A DNA stretch of 64,000 nt, taken from positions 1-64,000 of the forward strand of contig NZ_LOED01000008.1 in the NCBI RefSeq assembly GCF_001562425.1, read 5' to 3'. A model generated the notes under the pieces. The model saw nothing but the letters and a program-made list of their open reading frames with translations. It had not been told where the DNA came from and did not search any database. The translations under genes were made by a program, and so were the position numbers. The first letter of the stretch is position 1. Each line of letters opens with the position of its first letter. The DNA comes from Fervidicola ferrireducens (lineage in GTDB: Bacteria; Bacillota; Thermosediminibacteria; Thermosediminibacterales; Thermosediminibacteraceae). Shown in pieces: positions 55,367 through 64,000 of the stretch.

Positions 55367-55391
55367 CAAAAAACTGAAAGGGGTTTTTAAA

Positions 55392-56126
55392 ATGAGAACA
55401 GCTATTTTAATCATAGCTTTAATTTTACTTTTCTTTTACCATGCCGAGGCTTATGCGATGCACATAATGGAAGGGTTCCTGCCGCTTTTTTGGTGCCTTT
55501 TCTGGTACGCCGCCTACATCCCGTTTCTACTATTGGGACTTTCGCACATAAGGAAAAAAATCATGTCCGATGCTTCGGGCAAGGTAGTTCTGGGTTTCGC
55601 AGGGGCCTTTGCCTTCGTGCTTTCGGCCTTGAAACTTCCCTCGGTTACAGGCAGCTGCTCCCATCCCACGGGTGTGGGCCTCGGGGCCATCTTATTCGGG
55701 CCCCTTCCGATGGCGGTGATCGGTGGCATAGTGCTGCTTTTCCAGGCCTTGCTCCTCGCCCACGGCGGGCTGAGTACCCTAGGGGCTAATTCCTTTTCTA
55801 TGGCTGTTGCCGGTCACTTTATTTCCTATTGGGTGTATCGGGCGGCGAGGAGGGCCGGAGTTTCCCGCAATGTTTCAGTATTTCTCGGAGCTGCTTTGGG
55901 GGACCTTGCAACTTATGCCGTGACTTCACTGCAGCTTGCCTTGGCATTTCCCGACAAGATCGGAGGTTTTTTCCTTTCGTTTTTGAAATTTGCCGGAATT
56001 TTTGCCGTGACTCAGGTACCCCTTGCGATAGCAGAGGGAATTATCACGGTGATTGTCCTCGATTTGCTTGAGCAGAGGGCAAAAGGTGCCGTGGAAACCC
56101 TTATAGAAGAGGAGGGTTTGCGTTGA
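55392..56126 (+). CDS. cbiM: Cobalt ECF transporter S-component CbiM
   Basis: The 244-residue membrane protein begins with a signal-like segment and then MHIMEGFLP, where the N-terminal Met-His is the cobalt-binding end after cleavage (YAMHIMEG). It has [20 protein letters not shown] and several helices. It binds cobalt outside and works with CbiN, CbiQ and CbiO, encoded next. ATG follows GAAAGGGG. First gene after the B12 riboswitch. Confidence 0.96.
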   Translation: MRTAILIIALILLFFYHAEAYAMHIMEGFLPLFWCLFWYAAYIPFLLLGLSHIRKKIMSDASGKVVLGFAGAFAFVLSALKLPSVTGSCSHPTGVGLGAILFGPLPMAVIGGIVLLFQALLLAHGGLSTLGANSFSMAVAGHFISYWVYRAARRAGVSRNVSVFLGAALGDLATYAVTSLQLALAFPDKIGGFFLSFLKFAGIFAVTQVPLAIAEGIITVIVLDLLEQRAKGAVETLIEEEGLR

Positions 56127-56410
56127 AAGATAGACGGCTTTTGAGACTTTCCCTTGTCCTTGTGATTACCCTTTTGTTGTTGCTTTTCTTATCATTTGGA
56201 CTGGACCTTGGATTTGAAGGCTCCGACGATAGGGCAGTGGAGCTCATCTTAAATACTAATCCAGATTATACGCCCTGGCTTTCGAACCTGTGGGAGCCCG
56301 GAAGCGACTTTATGGAAAAGTTGCTTTTTGGCCTGCAGGTGACCCTGGGGTTGGCGCTTGGAGTATATTTTTACATAAAACTGAAGGCGGTACAGGATGT
56401 TTCTAGATAG
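56123..56410 (+). CDS. cbiN: Cobalt transport protein CbiN
   Basis: The 95-residue protein has two membrane helices flanking an outer loop with [20 protein letters not shown], the CbiN signature. It joins CbiM for metal loading. TTG 56123 overlaps the cbiM stop by four bases; it overlaps cbiQ by 14 bases. Confidence 0.93.
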   Translation: MKDRRLLRLSLVLVITLLLLLFLSFGLDLGFEGSDDRAVELILNTNPDYTPWLSNLWEPGSDFMEKLLFGLQVTLGLALGVYFYIKLKAVQDVSR

Positions 56411-57101
56411 GTATGCTTACACCAACCGTTTAAAAGACGTGAGCCCCCTCATAAAAATGGCCTTTGCATTCTTGATGATGGCCTGGGGATTCGCTGGAGG
56501 AGTTTGGATTCACGCTTTAATCTTCTTTATAATGGCGATTGCAACAGTTTTTATAGCAGGCATCGACCTTAAGGTCTATTTAGGGCTAGTGTCAGGAGCG
56601 CTATTTTTTCTGCTCCCCGGTGTTTTTGTGGTCTTTCTTTCCTGTGATTCGCTGATGAGGGCGGCGTTGCTTTTCAGCCGCTCCCTTGCCATGGTTTCGT
56701 GTTTTTATTTTCTTTGTCTCACCACACCGGCACTGGAAGTAGTGGTAGCTCTAAAGGGTTTAGGTGTGCCCCGGCTTTTCGTGGAACTTTCATTTCTGAC
56801 TTACAGACAGATTTTTACCCTAGCCGACTATGCTGGGATGATATACAACGCCCAGACGGCGAGGCTCGGATATGTGAGTTTTGCATCTTCGCTTCGCTCC
56901 ACGGGCTTTCTGGTCGCGGGGCTTTTTGCAAAGGCCATGGAAGGCTCCAATAAGCTTCAGATGGCATTGGATGCCAGAGGGTATGACGGTGGAGAGCTAA
57001 AAGTGCTAGATATTCGTCCAACTGACAATAAAAAAGAAAATGATAATAGTCATTTCGGCAATAATTCTGTCGGCGATTTATTCACTAATAAAATGGGGTA
57101 A
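56397..57101 (+). CDS. cbiQ: Cobalt ECF transporter T-component CbiQ
   Basis: The 234-residue membrane protein begins [20 protein letters not shown] and has the coupling motif ALDARGYDGGELK that docks on the ATPase. It joins CbiMN to CbiO. Confidence 0.93.
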   Translation: MFLDRYAYTNRLKDVSPLIKMAFAFLMMAWGFAGGVWIHALIFFIMAIATVFIAGIDLKVYLGLVSGALFFLLPGVFVVFLSCDSLMRAALLFSRSLAMVSCFYFLCLTTPALEVVVALKGLGVPRLFVELSFLTYRQIFTLADYAGMIYNAQTARLGYVSFASSLRSTGFLVAGLFAKAMEGSNKLQMALDARGYDGGELKVLDIRPTDNKKENDNSHFGNNSVGDLFTNKMG

Positions 57102-57109
57102 GGGATAAA

Positions 57110-57949
57110 ATGGGAGAATGCTGGATGGAATTGAAAGATGTTTATTACCAATATCCTGGCGGCGAATGGGCTTTGAAAGGGATAAACCTTAGGCTTGAGA
57201 AAGGAAAAAAAGTTGCGATATTAGGACCAAATGGCGCGGGAAAGTCTACTTTGCTTCTTCACTTGATAGGGATATTAAAGCCGAAGAAAGGCGCTGTTTA
57301 TTTTGACGGCTCAAGGGTGGAGTATACAAAGGCTTTCTTGAAGAGGCTGCGGCAAAAGGTAGGGTTGGTCTTCCAGGACCCGGACACCCAGATGTTTGCA
57401 GGTAGCGTATTTCAAGAGGTCGCCTTCGGCCCTTTGAATCTCGGCCTCGAAGAACAGGAGGTAAGAAATAGGGTCCTAAAGGCCCTTGAGGTCATGGGAA
57501 TAGAGGACTTAAAGCATAGACCGGCACACTTCCTGAGCTATGGGCAAAAAAAGAAAGTCACCATAGCGTCGGTGCTGGCAATGAGCCCGGAGGTGCTGGT
57601 ATTCGATGAGCCGACGGCGTACTTAGACCCGAAGTCTTCGGCGGAGCTAGTGGAAATCATGGAAAAACTATATCTCTCGGGAAAACAAATCGTAATATCG
57701 ACCCATGACGTAGACTTGGCCTTCAGCTTTGCGGATTGGATTGTGGTAATGAAAGACGGCAGGGTCCTGGCGCAGGGAAGCCCCGTCGAAATTTTCACCG
57801 ACAAAGATATTATATCGGAATCGGGTCTAGAAATGCCGCTTATAGTCAAAATCAGCACCCTTCTTAAAAAGAAAGGGTTACTTAAAGGCACTTTCCCCAG
57901 AAACTTTGAACAGCTGGCCTCAAAGCTGGAAAATGACGGAGGGGATTGA
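57110..57949 (+). CDS. cbiO: Cobalt ECF transporter ATPase CbiO
   Basis: The 279-residue ABC ATPase has Walker A GPNGAGKS, the Q-loop QDPDTQMFAGSVFQEVAFGP typical of ECF ATPases, signature FLSYGQKKKVTIASVLAMSP, Walker B LVFDEPTAYLDP and STHDVDLAF. The ATG at 57125 is an alternative start with an equally good site. It powers cobalt import. Confidence 0.94.
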   Translation: MGECWMELKDVYYQYPGGEWALKGINLRLEKGKKVAILGPNGAGKSTLLLHLIGILKPKKGAVYFDGSRVEYTKAFLKRLRQKVGLVFQDPDTQMFAGSVFQEVAFGPLNLGLEEQEVRNRVLKALEVMGIEDLKHRPAHFLSYGQKKKVTIASVLAMSPEVLVFDEPTAYLDPKSSAELVEIMEKLYLSGKQIVISTHDVDLAFSFADWIVVMKDGRVLAQGSPVEIFTDKDIISESGLEMPLIVKISTLLKKKGLLKGTFPRNFEQLASKLENDGGD

Positions 57950-57950
57950 C

Positions 57951-59324
57951 TTGGCAAAAGGGTTCATGATTGCAGGAACCCACAGCGGTTCCGGCAAGAC
58001 CACGCTGGCCCTTGGAATAATGGGGGCACTTGCCGAAAGGGGAGAAGTAGCGGCCTTCAAAGTCGGGCCGGACTACATAGATACAGCCTACCATAAGTTC
58101 GTTACAAAGGCACCGTCGTACAACCTGGACGTGTTTATGCAAGGAGAAGAAAAACTCAAGGATTTATACCTAAAAAAGTCAGAGGGTCGATTTGTCTCGG
58201 TCGTAGAAGGAGTCATGGGGCTTTTCGACGGATTGGACGATACCGGCTATGCCAGCAGCGCCCACGTGGCGAAATTGCTGTCCCTCCCCGTTATACTAAT
58301 AGCGGATGCGTCGGGGATGGCAAGGAGTATAAGCGCTATGGTTAAGGGTTACAAGGAGTTCGACGAAGGCCTTAATGTAAAAGGGGTAATATTAAACAGG
58401 GTAAGCGGGGAAGGCCACTTTTCACTTTTAAAGCGATGTCTAAAGCAGGATTTAAAACTTCCCGCTTTAGGATATTTGCCCTACGACGCTGAACTTTCTC
58501 TTCCGGAAAGACACTTAGGGCTTTTGCCCGTGTGGGAGATGAAAAATCTCGAGGAGAAATTCGAAAAACTCTTTGAGAAAGTAAAAAAACACGTCGATTT
58601 AGAGGAGCTCCTTAGCATCGCCTCTTCGGCCAAAATCGTTGAAAATCCCTATTATGATAAAAAATCCTCAATAAGTGAAGCTGCGGTGAAAATCGGCGTT
58701 GCCATGGACGAAGCCTTCAACTTTTACTACGCGCAAAGCCTGGAGACCCTGAGAGATCTGGGGGCAGAACTTGTATTTTTCAGCCCCCTTAGGGATTCTT
58801 CTCTTCCGGAGGGAATATCAGGGCTCATAATAGGTGGTGGTTTTCCGGAAATTTTCGCTGAAAAGTTGAGCTCTAATAACGATATGATGAAATCGATAAT
58901 GGAGGCCTTCGAGGCCGGTATGCCGATTTACGCGGAGTGCGGAGGGCTGATGTACCTTACAAGAAGCATAACCGACATGAAGGGACGGCGCTTTCCGATG
59001 GTCGGCATATTCGATATGGATTCGGTGATGACGGGGAGCTTGAAGAGGTTCGGCTACGCCGAGGCGGTGGTAACGGATGATACGGTTATCGCCCCTAAGG
59101 GAACTTTGCTGAAAGGTCACGAATTCCACTATTCGGAAGTAATAAATTCAAAAGAAAAAACTTCTTACCTGGTCAAAAAACGGAGCGGAAAGACGTACGG
59201 CTGCGGATTCACAAAGAAAAACTGCCTTGCAACATTTTTGCACATAGATTTTTACGCATACCCTGGGATTGCGAGGCATTTTATTGAAAGCTGTTGCCGT
59301 TTTAAAGGAGGAAATTTACGATGA
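57951..59324 (+). CDS. cbiA: Cobyrinate a,c-diamide synthase
   Basis: The 457-residue enzyme amidates the a and c side chains of cobyrinate. It has the ATP site GTHSGSGKTTLALG, VEGVMGLFDGLDD, and a class I glutaminase domain with GGGFPEIFAE and AECGGLMYL (catalytic Cys). TTG 57951 follows GGAGGGG; the open frame upstream overlaps cbiO and lacks a site. It is the first corrin gene after the transporter. Confidence 0.94.
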   Translation: MAKGFMIAGTHSGSGKTTLALGIMGALAERGEVAAFKVGPDYIDTAYHKFVTKAPSYNLDVFMQGEEKLKDLYLKKSEGRFVSVVEGVMGLFDGLDDTGYASSAHVAKLLSLPVILIADASGMARSISAMVKGYKEFDEGLNVKGVILNRVSGEGHFSLLKRCLKQDLKLPALGYLPYDAELSLPERHLGLLPVWEMKNLEEKFEKLFEKVKKHVDLEELLSIASSAKIVENPYYDKKSSISEAAVKIGVAMDEAFNFYYAQSLETLRDLGAELVFFSPLRDSSLPEGISGLIIGGGFPEIFAEKLSSNNDMMKSIMEAFEAGMPIYAECGGLMYLTRSITDMKGRRFPMVGIFDMDSVMTGSLKRFGYAEAVVTDDTVIAPKGTLLKGHEFHYSEVINSKEKTSYLVKKRSGKTYGCGFTKKNCLATFLHIDFYAYPGIARHFIESCCRFKGGNLR

Positions 59325-59695
59325 AAGCGCTGCTTTTGGTAGCCCACGGGAGCAGGGAAGGCGACTGCGCCCGGGTCATGGAAAAAATCCTGGAAAAAGT
59401 GAAAAGTTCAGGTGATATTGGACTTGCAGAGGTAGCCTACGTTCAATTTCAGCGTCCCACAATTGAAGAGGCAGTAAGGTCCCTCGCAGGTTCAGGGGCC
59501 AAGGAGATTTGGGCCGTACCCTTCTTCCTCTTTGAGGGGGTTCACGTAAAATGCGACATACCTCATCAGCTTAAAGAAGCGGGGTCGGCGTATCCGGATG
59601 TCAGGATTCTTCTTACAAGGCCCCTGGGTTACGACGAAAAACTGGTGGATATCATTTTTGAGAGGCTCGCCGGAGAAAAAGCAAATATTGTGTAA
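59321..59695 (+). CDS. cbiX: Sirohydrochlorin cobaltochelatase, short form CbiX
   Basis: The 124-residue single-domain chelatase has LLVAHGSREGDC with the metal-binding His, and VPFFLFEGVHVKCDIP with the second His. It inserts cobalt into sirohydrochlorin at the start of the anaerobic pathway and probably acts as a homodimer. Overlaps cbiA by four bases. Confidence 0.93.
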   Translation: MKALLLVAHGSREGDCARVMEKILEKVKSSGDIGLAEVAYVQFQRPTIEEAVRSLAGSGAKEIWAVPFFLFEGVHVKCDIPHQLKEAGSAYPDVRILLTRPLGYDEKLVDIIFERLAGEKANIV

Positions 59696-59719
59696 AGAAT
59701 AGAAAAAAGAGGGGTTGTC

Positions 59720-60358
59720 ATGGAGTATTTAAAGGACCCGAGGGCTATAGAGGAAAAAAGCTTCGACATTATCAAAAAAGGAATAGAGAAAAATCTTTAT
59801 TCTGATGAAGAATTGGAGGTAGTAAAAAGGGTTGTACACGCCACAGCCGATTTTGAATTTGCCCGCCTCATTAAATTCAGTAACGGTGCCGTCGAAGCAG
59901 GTATAAAAGCCATCAAGGCGGGATGGAGCATTGTGACGGACACGAGAATGGCCCGAGCAGGCATAAAAAGGGAGCTGGCCAAAAGCTTCGGCGTCAGGGT
60001 CAGGTGCTACTCATCTTCGAAAGAAGCCGAAAAGATGGCCAGAGAACGAAACATAACCAGGGCCATGGCTGCCATCATACTTTCGTCTTACGAAACGGAA
60101 AATAAGATTTTCGTGATTGGAAATGCCCCAACGGCACTTTTTAAGCTCAACGAGTTGATAAGAGAAGGGAAGGTGTATCCGGCCCTGGTGGTGGGAGTTC
60201 CCGTCGGCTTTGTCGGGGCAAAAGAGTCGAAGGAGGAGCTCGTGGAACTTCCTGTCCCAAGCATCGTGGTCCAAGGGTGCAAGGGGGGAACACCTGTGGC
60301 GGTGGCAATAATTAATGCGCTGCTTTCCCTTGCAGAAAGGCGGGATGAGGTTGAGTGA
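59720..60358 (+). CDS. cbiC: Cobalt-precorrin-8 methylmutase CbiC
   Basis: The 212-residue protein has the HATADFEFA catalytic-His block, VTDTRMARAGI and VIGNAPTALFKLNEL, and migrates the C11 methyl group to C12. Normal length for CbiC. Confidence 0.95.
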   Translation: MEYLKDPRAIEEKSFDIIKKGIEKNLYSDEELEVVKRVVHATADFEFARLIKFSNGAVEAGIKAIKAGWSIVTDTRMARAGIKRELAKSFGVRVRCYSSSKEAEKMARERNITRAMAAIILSSYETENKIFVIGNAPTALFKLNELIREGKVYPALVVGVPVGFVGAKESKEELVELPVPSIVVQGCKGGTPVAVAIINALLSLAERRDEVE

Positions 60359-61439
60359 CTACATTTTAAAAGATGGGAAAAAGCTGAGGCTGGGCTACAC
60401 CACCGGGTCCTGTGCTGCGGCTTCGGCTAAAGCCGCGACGATGGCGCTATTTTCGGGTACCGCACCGGAATATGTAAAAATAGAAACTCCGGCAGGGAAA
60501 GTCCTGACGATTAAGGTGGAGGGCTGGGAAAAAGGCGACGGTTGGGCAAAATGCGCGGTGAAAAAGGATGGAGGAGACGACCCCGATGTGACTCACGGCC
60601 TTTTGGTGTGGGCGAGGGTTGAGAAAAAAACTTCCGGGGGCATAGAGATCACGGCCGGCGAGGGCATAGGCATCGTCACAAAGCCCGGCCTTCCCGTAAA
60701 GCCGGGCAGGCCCGCCATAAACCCGAAACCCATGGAGATGATAACGAGAGAAGTTTCTAAAGTGCTCCCGGAAGGCGAAGGGGTAAGGGTTATCCTCAGC
60801 ATTCCCGGGGGAGAAAAAGTGGCCGAAAAGACCTTCAACCCCAGGCTGGGAATAATAGGAGGGCTTTCGATTTTGGGTACGACCGGCATCGTCACGCCGA
60901 TGTCCACCGAAAGCCTGAAAGAAACGCTGGCCCTAGAACTTTCGGTGCTATCGGCAGAAGGCGTAAAATCCTTCGTTCTCACACCGGGAAATTACGGCCG
61001 GGACTTTGCAAAAAAAGCCGGCTTTGACGATAGGGTCATAATCTCCTGCGGGAATTTTATAGGCTTTGCCCTCCAAAAAGCCGTGGAGTATGGTTTTGAA
61101 AAGGTCTGCATTGTCGGCGACATTGGAAAACTCGTAAAAGTGGCCGCAGGAATTTTCGACACTTCGAACAAAACAGCCGATGCTAGAGCCGAGATAATAA
61201 CGGCTTACGGGGCCCTCTTCGGCGCGAAGGAGGTTACTTTAAAAAAGCTGATAAATGCCACGACGACCGTGGAAGCCCTCGACATCCTTGAAGAAGGCGG
61301 TGTGGACCTGGAAAGCTTTTGCAGTTTTATTGCAAACAGGGTGAGGGAAAGATGCCTTTTGTTTACCCGGTATAAGTTGAAAATCGCGGTTTATCTAATT
61401 TCCAGAGAAAGAGGATTACTCGCAAGGGCGGGAGAGTGA
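60345..61439 (+). CDS. cbiD: Cobalt-precorrin-5B C1-methyltransferase CbiD
   Basis: The 364-residue protein has LRLGYTTGSCAAASAKAA, AGEGIGIVTKPGLPVKPG, LGIIGGLSILGTTGIVTPMS and TPGNYGRDFA, which are CbiD signatures; CbiD is specific to the oxygen-independent route. ATG 60345 overlaps cbiC by 14 bases; TTG 60351 is an alternative. Confidence 0.94.
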   Translation: MRLSDYILKDGKKLRLGYTTGSCAAASAKAATMALFSGTAPEYVKIETPAGKVLTIKVEGWEKGDGWAKCAVKKDGGDDPDVTHGLLVWARVEKKTSGGIEITAGEGIGIVTKPGLPVKPGRPAINPKPMEMITREVSKVLPEGEGVRVILSIPGGEKVAEKTFNPRLGIIGGLSILGTTGIVTPMSTESLKETLALELSVLSAEGVKSFVLTPGNYGRDFAKKAGFDDRVIISCGNFIGFALQKAVEYGFEKVCIVGDIGKLVKVAAGIFDTSNKTADARAEIITAYGALFGAKEVTLKKLINATTTVEALDILEEGGVDLESFCSFIANRVRERCLLFTRYKLKIAVYLISRERGLLARAGE

Positions 61440-61443
61440 AAAT

Positions 61444-62085
61444 ATGATAAGCGTTGTCGGAATAGGCCCTGGTAATCCGGACTTCCTCACGATCGCCGCT
61501 TTAAAGAGGATAAAAGAGGCAGATGTCCTTATCGGGGCAAAAAGGCACCTGGAGATTTTCGAGGATGTGCAGTGCGAAAAGGTGATTTTTAACTCAAAAA
61601 CGGACCTTTCGAAACTCGTAAAAAGACGGGGCCGCATAGTTATCCTTTCTTCCGGTGACCCGGGAATTTACGGGATTCTGGATGCGGTTTTAAAGTGTGC
61701 GGGAAAAAAGGACGTGGAAGTTGTACCCGGCATAAGCTCGGTCCAGTACATGCTTGCTCGGTTGAAGATCCCGGCAAAAAATGCGGCTGTTTTGAGCATG
61801 CACGGAAGACAGGTGGATATTGTGCCTGTAGTGAAAAACCACCGAGTAGTGGCGGTTTTCACCGACAGCAGCAATACTCCCCAGAAGATAGCCCGAACCC
61901 TTCTTTTAAATAAGATTGTGGACAGGATAATCCACGTGGGAGAAAACCTCTCCTATGACAGCGAGAAGATAAAAAGCTATAAATTGGAGCAGCTCGCCTC
62001 AAGTGAAGAGAATTTTCAGCTCAACCTGGTGGTGATAGAAAAATGTGGGAATACGGATTCGGAATCCCCGACGAGCTTTTTGTGA
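61444..62085 (+). CDS. cbiE: Cobalt-precorrin-7 C5-methyltransferase CbiE
   Basis: The 213-residue tetrapyrrole methylase has ISVVGIGPGNPDFLTIAAL, ILSSGDPGIYGILD and VVPGISSVQYMLARL. In many bacteria it is fused to CbiT as CobL; here the two overlap by 43 bases as separate genes. Confidence 0.93.
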   Translation: MISVVGIGPGNPDFLTIAALKRIKEADVLIGAKRHLEIFEDVQCEKVIFNSKTDLSKLVKRRGRIVILSSGDPGIYGILDAVLKCAGKKDVEVVPGISSVQYMLARLKIPAKNAAVLSMHGRQVDIVPVVKNHRVVAVFTDSSNTPQKIARTLLLNKIVDRIIHVGENLSYDSEKIKSYKLEQLASSEENFQLNLVVIEKCGNTDSESPTSFL

Positions 62086-62639
62086 GGGGAAACGTCCCAA
62101 TGACGAAAGAGGAGGTAAGGGCCGTCTCCCTTGCAAAGCTGAGGTTAAGGCGGGATTCGGTTTTATGGGATGTAGGGGCCGGGACGGGTTCTATATCCGT
62201 TGAAGCTGCGCTATTTTGCAAAGAGGGCGTGGTATATGCGGTGGAAAAGGACGAACAAGCGCTGAGTCTCATCGCAGAAAACGCGAGGAGATTCGGGCTT
62301 TCAAACCTAATACCCGTGCCTGGGGAGGCTCCTGAGGCACTTTTTAATCTGCCGAGCCCCGACCGGATTTTCATTGGAGGGAGCAAGGGCAGGCTCAGAG
62401 ATATCATAAGTTTCTCCTGCGAAAGGTTGAAGGAAGGAGACAGAGTGGTGATAAACACCGTTACGGTGGAAAGCGCCTGTGAAGCCTTGAAAGCCCTGGA
62501 GTCTTCGGGTTTCAGCACGGAAATGGTGCTGCTTTACGTTTCCCGCGCAAAAAAAGTGAAGGACATGCACATGTTGATATCCCAGAATCCGGTGTGCGTG
62601 ATATCCGGCGATTTTAAAGTGAAAGGGGAAGGTGAATGA
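62043..62639 (+). CDS. cbiT: Cobalt-precorrin-6B C15-methyltransferase (decarboxylating) CbiT
   Basis: The 198-residue enzyme of the Rossmann methyltransferase fold has the CbiT opening GIPDELFVRGNVPMTKEEVR and SAM site VLWDVGAGTGSISVEAAL. It methylates C15 and removes the acetate carboxylate at C12. Confidence 0.94.
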   Translation: MWEYGFGIPDELFVRGNVPMTKEEVRAVSLAKLRLRRDSVLWDVGAGTGSISVEAALFCKEGVVYAVEKDEQALSLIAENARRFGLSNLIPVPGEAPEALFNLPSPDRIFIGGSKGRLRDIISFSCERLKEGDRVVINTVTVESACEALKALESSGFSTEMVLLYVSRAKKVKDMHMLISQNPVCVISGDFKVKGEGE

Positions 62640-63319
62640 AAAAAGCTGCTGGGATTCTGTACGGAGTGGGCGTCGGCCCTGGAGACCCGGAACTCATTAC
62701 CTTGAAAGCGGTAAGGGTCCTGCAGTCTGTGGATATAGTGGCGGCACCCGGCAAGGAAAGAAGTATAGCCTTGGAAATAGCAAAGCCCTACGTGCAGGGG
62801 GACGTTATAGAGCTCAGGTTTCCGATGGGCCTTTCCGGTGCGGAAAGGGAAAGGGCTCTCGATGAAAACGAAAGGGTCTTGAGAGGATTTTTGAACGAGG
62901 GCAAAAAGATAGCCTTTATAACCCTGGGAGACCCCATGACATACAGCACCTTTGCCTACATGACCGAAAGGCTGAAGGATTTCCAGATAGAAATTGTCCC
63001 GGGGATAAATTCCTTTTCGGCGGCGGCTGCAAGGCTCAAACTCCCCCTTGCCGAAGGGGACGAATCTCTGGCGGTGATTCCGGCGTCCAAGCTGACCAGC
63101 TTGGATAAGGTCCTTGATGAATTTGAAAACGTGGTGGCTATAAAAATTTCGTCGCATTACGATGAGGTTCTGGAACTTTTCTCAAAAAAAGGGTTTTATT
63201 CTGCCCTTTCGGTAAGGTGCGGCCATGAAGGCGAAATCGCCACTTTCGAACCCGAAAGGTACAAGGGGCAAAAGGTCGACTACCTTTCGCTCCTCATAGG
63301 AAAGAAGGTGAAAAAGTGA
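62636..63319 (+). CDS. cbiL: Cobalt-factor II C20-methyltransferase CbiL
   Basis: The 227-residue tetrapyrrole methylase has LYGVGVGPGDPELITLKAV, AFITLGDPMTYSTFAYM and VPGINSFSAAAARL, typical of CbiL/CobI; the pathway context indicates the cobalt form. Confidence 0.93.
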   Translation: MKKAAGILYGVGVGPGDPELITLKAVRVLQSVDIVAAPGKERSIALEIAKPYVQGDVIELRFPMGLSGAERERALDENERVLRGFLNEGKKIAFITLGDPMTYSTFAYMTERLKDFQIEIVPGINSFSAAAARLKLPLAEGDESLAVIPASKLTSLDKVLDEFENVVAIKISSHYDEVLELFSKKGFYSALSVRCGHEGEIATFEPERYKGQKVDYLSLLIGKKVKK

Positions 63320-64000
63320 TATATTTTATCGGCGCAGGGCCGGGGGACCCGGAGCTGATTACTGTAAAAGGGAGGAAAATCCTTTCTTCTTGCGATGTGG
63401 TGATTTACGCGGGTTCGCTGGTTAACCCCCTCGTCTTGAAGTACGCAAAAGGTAATGCCAGGATATACGACAGTTCCCGCATGGACTTGGATGAGATAGT
63501 AGAGGTGATGAAGGATGCCCACCAAAGGGGAATGGACGTCGCAAGACTTCACACCGGCGACCCTTCACTTTACAGTGCGGTGAGGGAACAGGCCGGCAAG
63601 CTTGAAAAATTGGGAATCCCGTACGACATAATCCCCGGCGTCAGCTCCTTTTGCGCGGCGTCGGCGGCGTTAAAAAGAGAGCTCACGTTGCCGGGAGTGA
63701 GCCAGACGGTAATAATTACCAGAATTCCCGGAAGGACTCCGGTGCCCGAAAACGAGGACTTGCAAAAACTTTCAACCCACAGAGCCACGCTGGTGCTGTT
63801 TTTGAGCGCGGGCAACATGGAGGATGCTGTGGGGCGGATAATCGGCTCTTATGGCCCCGACGCGCCCGCGGCGGTGGTGTACAAGGCGAGCTGGGAAGAC
63901 GAAAAAGTCGTGCGGGGAAAATTGAAGGACATAGCCCTCAAGGCGAAAAACGAAGGCATAGAAAAAACGGCCTTGTTGATTGTAGGAAACGCGCTCGGGG
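63316..64000 (+). CDS. cbiF: Cobalt-precorrin-4 C11-methyltransferase CbiF (3'-truncated by window edge)
   Basis: GTG 63316 overlaps the cbiL stop (GTGA). The visible 228 residues begin IYFIGAGPGDPELITVKGRK and contain DVARLHTGDPSLYSAVREQ and PGVSSFCAASAALKRELTLP, the CbiF/CobM pattern. The frame is still open at the window edge. Later genes of the pathway, such as cbiG, cbiH and cbiJ, are expected beyond it. Confidence 0.94.
   Translation, partial: MIYFIGAGPGDPELITVKGRKILSSCDVVIYAGSLVNPLVLKYAKGNARIYDSSRMDLDEIVEVMKDAHQRGMDVARLHTGDPSLYSAVREQAGKLEKLGIPYDIIPGVSSFCAASAALKRELTLPGVSQTVIITRIPGRTPVPENEDLQKLSTHRATLVLFLSAGNMEDAVGRIIGSYGPDAPAAVVYKASWEDEKVVRGKLKDIALKAKNEGIEKTALLIVGNALG

Overview
The window looks like the chromosome of an anaerobic, endospore-forming, probably thermophilic Firmicute of the Clostridia/Thermoanaerobacterales type. 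The reasons are a SAM-I riboswitch on metYX, a CIRCE-controlled groESL, a B12 riboswitch on an oxygen-independent (cbi-type) cobalamin operon, bacterial NHEJ genes, 2-hydroxyacyl-CoA dehydratase-type activators, NuoEF-like flavoprotein subunits and several SPOCS (DUF3794) proteins of the kind found in spore formers. The species assignment is inference; there is no rRNA here.

Layout. 1-1300: the 3' part of a tnpB transposon with its omega-RNA end, then a tRNA-Arg(CCG). 1440-4110: metX and metY (minus strand) behind a SAM riboswitch and a clear promoter. 4195-7170: a DUF2284 protein, a secreted GH18 protein, and a P-loop/Asp23 fusion. 7235-16298: a NuoE, NuoF, NuoG-like set in which the NuoG-like protein carries an inserted GltD/NfnB-type FAD-NAD(P)H module and a molybdopterin-like domain without the catalytic Cys/Sec, followed by two DUF2229-type iron-sulfur proteins and their ASKHA activase. 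16285-19911: a HAD phosphatase and NHEJ genes (Ku, a frameshifted ligase, LigD polymerase). 19937-28394: a geranylgeranyl-reductase-like flavoprotein, an FHA/FtsW/PBP trio, a DMT exporter, an old-yellow-enzyme, a DNA glycosylase, trpS and an ECF S-component. 28481-33220: a complete branched-chain amino-acid ABC operon. 33315-34140: a UPF0173 hydrolase and a short stretch resembling the 3' end of a group II intron.

34142-43514 is the most distinctive region. Four SPOCS-domain proteins with 1, 3, 4 and about 5 repeats surround a small TasA/camelysin-like protein, two glycosyltransferases (one split by an in-frame TGA) and an unknown 123-residue protein. I read this as a candidate spore-surface or extracellular assembly locus; that role is inference.

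43521-50500: an MFS transporter and a molybdenum-cofactor operon with two fusion proteins (MoeA plus a binding-protein-like domain, MOSC plus MogA). 50650-52710: CIRCE-groES-groEL. 52870-54968: an unknown small protein, ComB, and an MNT/HEPN pair. 55058-64000: a B12-riboswitch-controlled operon cbiM-N-Q-O (cobalt uptake), then cbiA-X-C-D-E-T-L-F (corrin ring synthesis); it runs off the window.

Many starts were moved from the longest open frame to a nearby ATG/GTG/TTG with a good Shine-Dalgarno sequence; the reason is given in each entry.
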